Shown piece after piece: positions 60,471 to 64,000 of a stretch of DNA of 64,000 nucleotides. The position numbers were made by a program, and so were the translations under genes. Source of the DNA: Vibrio spartinae. GTDB lineage: Bacteria; Pseudomonadota; Gammaproteobacteria; Enterobacterales; Vibrionaceae. The notes below the pieces were generated by a model. It searched no databases. It was not told where the DNA came from and was given only the letters and a program-made list of their open reading frames with translations. Each line of letters begins with the position of its first letter. Within the stretch, counting starts at the first letter, position 1. The DNA is taken from assembly GCF_024347135.1 (NCBI RefSeq), contig NZ_AP024907.1, forward strand, positions 2,657,001 to 2,721,000, in the 5' to 3' direction.

Positions 60471-61958
60471 CTATGGCTTGAAAGATTTCAGAATCGAGCG
60501 GACTTGAACTAAGACCACCACCGCAAAGCAAGTCGCGAGTACCATTGAAACCGGACGCTCAACGAAAGCCAGCAGATTTCCATCTGATTTAATGAGTGAC
60601 GATAGTAGATTTTTCTCTAGCATCGGTCCCAGAATCATCCCCAAGATAATTGGAGAAATTGGATACTGCGCTCGCTGGAGCAAATACCCGACGACGCCCA
60701 TACCTAACATCACGACAATTGAAGATAGCGAATTATTAATAGCAAAAGAACCGACGGTGCTGAAAATAATAATAATCGGATACAAAATCGCTTTATCAAT
60801 AAATATCACGCGCTTGATAAAGTTAACCACAATGGTCGCTAATGGGAGCAGCATCAAATTCGCAATGAAAAACAGTATAAATACCGCATAAAGTTTCTCA
60901 GGATGGAATAAGAACAGTGTGGGCCCGGGGTTCATATCCTTCATATACAAAACACCGATAATAATCGCGGCTGCGGAATCGCCCGGAATACCAAATACCA
61001 ATGAGGGAATCCAGCTACCGGCTAAGCTCGCATTATTACTCGATGACGCATCAATAATGGCTTCTTCAGAGCCTTTCCCGTACTTCTCCGGGTTTTTGGA
61101 AAACTTTTGTGACAGTGCATAAGCGATCCATGCAGCAATATCAGCGCCGGCTCCCGGCAGCGCACCAATCAGCGTTCCTAAGATACTACTACGACCAATA
61201 TTCAACTTATAGCGCCACATCGTTTTCGGGACGCCCTTAAACAGATTAAAACTCGACTGGGTCGGGATCACATCTTGTTTTTGGCTGGTAATCCGATCAG
61301 CGTAGTATTCAATCGCTCCGGAAATGGCAAACAGACCGATCATCGCAGGGATGAAGCTGATCCCCTGCAACATACTCACCTGCCCGAATGTAAAGCGAGG
61401 CACACCAGTAATCTGATCGTAACCGACACAGGCAAGGAGCAAACCGAGACATAACGTCACCATACCTTTGACTGGTTGGTTACCTACCACTAATGTTGCA
61501 CAGGTTAGCCCCAACAGCGAGAGCCACATATATTCATAAGAGCTAAATTTTAATGCGAACCGGGCCAAAGCCGGGGCTGCGAACATCAGGATCAGTGCAC
61601 CGATGACACCCCCAATGACCGAACTGGTGAGGCCAATACCGAGTACGCGATTTAATTTACCCTGCTTTACCAGCTCATTTGAGTCCGCAACATAAGCGGC
61701 TGAGGCTGGCGTCCCGGGAATTCTCAGCAATGCACCCGGAATATCACCGGCATAAATTGACGATGCCCCGATAGAAATCATCAGCGCCAGTGCCGGGATC
61801 GGATCCATGAAAAAAGTAAATGGCACCATCAGCGCCACAGCCATAGTCGCGGTTAGCCCCGGAATTGATCCAACGATAAGCCCGAACAACCCGGCAGCAA
61901 TCACCGCCAGAATCGCGCTCATATCGATATACTGCAATGCTTCAACGAAAACAGACAT
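60471..61958 (-). CDS. tctA: TctA-family tripartite tricarboxylate transporter, large membrane subunit
   Basis: 495 residues from ATG at 61958 (AGGAG overlaps the tctB stop). About 12 membrane segments. The TctA signature GLIVGSIPGLTATMAVALMVPF near the N-terminus and the internal repeat GTLIGALPGAGADIAAWIAY. Transports tricarboxylates or other organic acids using an ion gradient, with TctB and TctC. Confidence 0.95.
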   Translation of the reverse strand: MSVFVEALQYIDMSAILAVIAAGLFGLIVGSIPGLTATMAVALMVPFTFFMDPIPALALMISIGASSIYAGDIPGALLRIPGTPASAAYVADSNELVKQGKLNRVLGIGLTSSVIGGVIGALILMFAAPALARFALKFSSYEYMWLSLLGLTCATLVVGNQPVKGMVTLCLGLLLACVGYDQITGVPRFTFGQVSMLQGISFIPAMIGLFAISGAIEYYADRITSQKQDVIPTQSSFNLFKGVPKTMWRYKLNIGRSSILGTLIGALPGAGADIAAWIAYALSQKFSKNPEKYGKGSEEAIIDASSSNNASLAGSWIPSLVFGIPGDSAAAIIIGVLYMKDMNPGPTLFLFHPEKLYAVFILFFIANLMLLPLATIVVNFIKRVIFIDKAILYPIIIIFSTVGSFAINNSLSSIVVMLGMGVVGYLLQRAQYPISPIILGMILGPMLEKNLLSSLIKSDGNLLAFVERPVSMVLATCFAVVVLVQVRSILKSFKP

Positions 61959-61966
61959 ATTCACTC

Positions 61967-62404
61967 CTATGACCAGAAACCTTCAGGCAATGCGACCATC
62001 AGGATATGCCCAAAAACATAATAAATAATCCCTGAAGACAGCACCGAAAAGACCATATTCATGAATATCTTTTTAGGGTGACGTAAACTCATCAGGCCAA
62101 ACAACAACCCTGTCGCACAAATCAGGAAACCCAGATAGGAAATTAAAAAGGTAAATAATCCAATCGATACGATAATCAGCAGTAACGCGCGAATTTCCAC
62201 AGCCGTTAGCTGTAATTTTTCCGGCCGCTGGCGAAGGTGAATTACGGCATCCAGTACGGTAAACAGCAACAAAAAAGCACTGAGAATTGTTGGCATATAC
62301 CCCGCGCCATAAGCGCCGATACCGCCATATTGCTGGATACTGGTAATGAGTATAAGCAGTGAAAAAATCCCGATAATAAATTGGGAAAGAGGTAATGAAC
62401 GCAT
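61967..62404 (-). CDS. tctB: TctB-family small membrane subunit
   Basis: 145 residues from the ATG at 62404. Four TM segments (PLSQFIIGIFSLLILITSI, TILSAFLLLFTVLDAVI, IRALLLIIVSIGLFTFLI, MVFSVLSSGIIYYVFGHIL), as in TctB. Stop overlaps the ribosome site of tctA. Confidence 0.9.
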   Translation of the reverse strand: MRSLPLSQFIIGIFSLLILITSIQQYGGIGAYGAGYMPTILSAFLLLFTVLDAVIHLRQRPEKLQLTAVEIRALLLIIVSIGLFTFLISYLGFLICATGLLFGLMSLRHPKKIFMNMVFSVLSSGIIYYVFGHILMVALPEGFWS

Positions 62405-62490
62405 AAGATACCTACGTTTTTCTGAGAGCCTATATTGATTACACATCACAACAGGCTAAATGTCTGGGCGGAAACCGCAGCCTCCGCCCC

Positions 62491-62565
62491 TATGGTTACT
62501 TTAGCTATGATTACTTTAGCTATGATTACTTTAGCTATGATTACTTTAGCTATGATTACTTCAGC
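62491..62565. repeat. five 15-bp tandem repeats after tctC
   Basis: TATGATTACTTTAGC repeated five times (62491-62565; the first and last copies have one change). The last copy contains the tctC stop and final codons, so the repeat arose by duplication of the 3' end of the gene. Lies in the tctC-tctB gap. Confidence 0.9.
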
Positions 62566-63509
62566 TTATTGATGAGTTTTCCGTATTTCTCATCTTCTGA
62601 TTTCATAAAGTTCCCCAGATCATCACCGTACAATGGGTACACTTCAAACCCTTGCTTGGTCGCAAAGTTCTGGAGTTTTCCTTCTTTAAATACGGCTTTC
62701 ATCGTGGCAATAAGTTTTTCCTGAACCTCGTGAGGAATGCCGGCCGGTGTCACTAAAGCATTCCACGTCGAGAAACTGTATTTATATGGTGTCGCCTGCT
62801 GGAAGACCGGAATATCTTTGTACAGCCCGGTATTTGTTTCAGCCATTGTGGCTAAGTTTTTGACCATACCGGCTTCAACCATACTTTTCGCTTCTCCCGG
62901 AGAAGAGGTGGTAAAGTCGATCCCACCGGACACCAGTTCCATCAACGCAGAGCTTGAACCTTCAGAAGGCACATAAGTAACGGAGTCTGTCGGAACGCCC
63001 ATCGCATCAAGCATCCCAATCAGATTCAAATGCCAGCCTGAATTTAGCCCGCTTCCGGATGCTTTCAGTTTGCCCGGATGTTGCTTGATGTAATCCGTCA
63101 ATTGATTCACATCTTTAAACTGGGAGTTGGTTGCGACTTGAATCCCCCCTAAATTCACGGCTAATCGGGTGATCGGTGTATAGTTCTGATAGTTCAGATC
63201 GGTCATCCCCTGATGGTGCATCATGGCAATTTCAACCGTTGCAACCCCCAGCGTGTAACCGTCGGGCTTCGCCTTGGCCATTGCATCATGTCCGACAACA
63301 CCAGCACCACCCGTGCGGTTGACGACGTTGACATTGACACCAAGTTGCTCTTGCAACCCTTCTGCAACTAAACGGGCGACAGTATCGGTGTTACCACCGG
63401 CACCCCATGGAACGATAATTTTAATGGGTTTATCCGGCCACGCTGCCATTGCACTGGTTGAAGCTAATAGAGCCGCGGTAATCAGACTAAGTTGTAGGGG
63501 ATGTTTCAT
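62556..63509 (-). CDS. tctC: TctC-family extracytoplasmic substrate-binding receptor
   Basis: 317 residues: signal peptide (MKHPLQLSLITAALLASTSAMA), AWPDKPIKIIVPWGAGGNTDT with the family motif, GAGVVGHDAMAKAKPDGYTLG, and the typical ending. First gene of the tctCBA operon; a substrate-binding receptor of the Bug type. Confidence 0.95.
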   Translation of the reverse strand: MKHPLQLSLITAALLASTSAMAAWPDKPIKIIVPWGAGGNTDTVARLVAEGLQEQLGVNVNVVNRTGGAGVVGHDAMAKAKPDGYTLGVATVEIAMMHHQGMTDLNYQNYTPITRLAVNLGGIQVATNSQFKDVNQLTDYIKQHPGKLKASGSGLNSGWHLNLIGMLDAMGVPTDSVTYVPSEGSSSALMELVSGGIDFTTSSPGEAKSMVEAGMVKNLATMAETNTGLYKDIPVFQQATPYKYSFSTWNALVTPAGIPHEVQEKLIATMKAVFKEGKLQNFATKQGFEVYPLYGDDLGNFMKSEDEKYGKLINKLK

Positions 63510-63577
63510 GTTGGCGCTCCTGTCATATTATTTATTCGTTCAGGTAAGGTTCAGGTAAAAGTCGCTCTATAGGCGAC

Positions 63578-64000
63578 TTAATCGAATGTTTTCATCGTCG
63601 TCCGATATGCTTGCGCTGATGCCGCGATTTGATCAAGGATGACACTTAAGCCCCAATATTTCTCTAACACGTCATCATCAGTCACGCGGCTGTGTACTGA
63701 ACTGAATGTGCCGAGGCGCTGATGAAAGACTTTGGCATTTTTCGGGTAACCAAGCGTTTCAGTCACTGCGCTCAATGAAAGGAACCACGAGAGCTGTTGT
63801 GCAAATTCCGGGGCCTGAGATGCATTGTGATAAAGCCAGTGATACAGATCCGGATGGAAATTGGTAAAGACACCACTAAAGCCTTTCGAGCCATGCTGTA
63901 TCGCTTCATAAGCAATCGCTGCATTGGCATTAATAATGGCCAGCGGTGACGTTTTGGTTAACTGAACCCGACGTTTCACCGTTTCCAGATCACAACTCAC
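63578..64000 (-). CDS. DapA-family lyase, C-terminal part (runs off the window)
   Basis: About 140 residues visible at the 3' end; the family (dihydrodipicolinate synthase/N-acetylneuraminate lyase) is about 300 residues. The visible part has AIQHGSKGFSGVFTNFHPDL, resembling the G-x-x-G-x-I/V-S/T motif of the C-terminal half of the TIM barrel. A GTG at the edge could be a start, but more likely the gene continues. Upstream neighbour of tctC, so its substrate may be imported by the Tct system. Confidence 0.8.
   Translation of the reverse strand: MSCDLETVKRRVQLTKTSPLAIINANAAIAYEAIQHGSKGFSGVFTNFHPDLYHWLYHNASQAPEFAQQLSWFLSLSAVTETLGYPKNAKVFHQRLGTFSSVHSRVTDDDVLEKYWGLSVILDQIAASAQAYRTTMKTFD

Overview
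The window reads as a chromosome segment of a marine gamma-proteobacterium, most likely a Vibrio. The support is the 3' part of a YejM/PbgA-type sulfatase-fold gene directly upstream of tRNA-Pro(GGG) (the yejM-proL order known in enterics), a DUF2956-type small protein, moderate GC with AT-rich islands, and general codon and gene style. The species cannot be named from the sequence.

Layout: (1) 1-1375: the end of yejM and tRNA-Pro. (2) 1320-45036: a complete-looking temperate prophage of about 43.7 kb, integrated in the 3' half of tRNA-Pro and bounded by a perfect 55-bp direct repeat. It encodes a contractile-tailed (P2-like tail) phage. The early operon (minus strand, 9414 to 1483) runs from a small ribbon-helix-helix protein and a CII-like regulator through a second tyrosine recombinase, a large primase-helicase, HNH nuclease and PadR regulator to Xis and Int. 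A CI-type repressor faces it across a palindrome-rich switch at 9415-9561. The late operon (minus strand, about 38415 to 12960) runs terminase, portal, head morphogenesis, a fused protease-scaffold-capsid protein, holin, then baseplate, fibre, sheath, tube, E/E' frameshift chaperones, tape measure, U, X and D. (3) Accessory loci inside the prophage: an integron-cassette-like insertion (11.2-12.9 kb, with an attC-like site), a RelE/ParE-type toxin-antitoxin pair, a plus-strand two-gene module (30.6-32.4 kb) between two related Cys-rich small genes, an OLD-like ATPase-TOPRIM gene, a relic region with a group II intron that has lost most of its maturase, and a GroES-like gene coupled to a third tyrosine recombinase. 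The endolysin lies next to attR behind a striking translation-initiation hairpin. (4) 45198-48549: tRNA-Ser(TGA) followed by an integrase-N-terminal-like protein and an AT-rich pair of lipolytic enzymes (SGNH esterase; DUF2235/Tle1-like lipase with a C-terminal beta-domain). (5) 48729-64000: chromosomal genes: DUF2956, a periplasmic binding protein, and an amino-acid scavenging block (LysR, AapJQMP general amino acid ABC importer, isoaspartyl peptidase/asparaginase, second LysR, LysE exporter, a deleted type II asparaginase pseudogene), then a TctCBA tripartite tricarboxylate transporter with the C-terminal part of a DapA-family lyase running off the right edge.

How it works together: the prophage would be held by the CI-like repressor, leave through Int/Xis, replicate with its own primase-helicase, package with a terminase, and lyse with the three-TM holin plus the GH24 endolysin. 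The accessory genes are candidates for superinfection exclusion or host defence, but this is inference from position and architecture. The chromosomal right half suggests uptake and turnover of amino acids, Asn/Asp derivatives and carboxylates.
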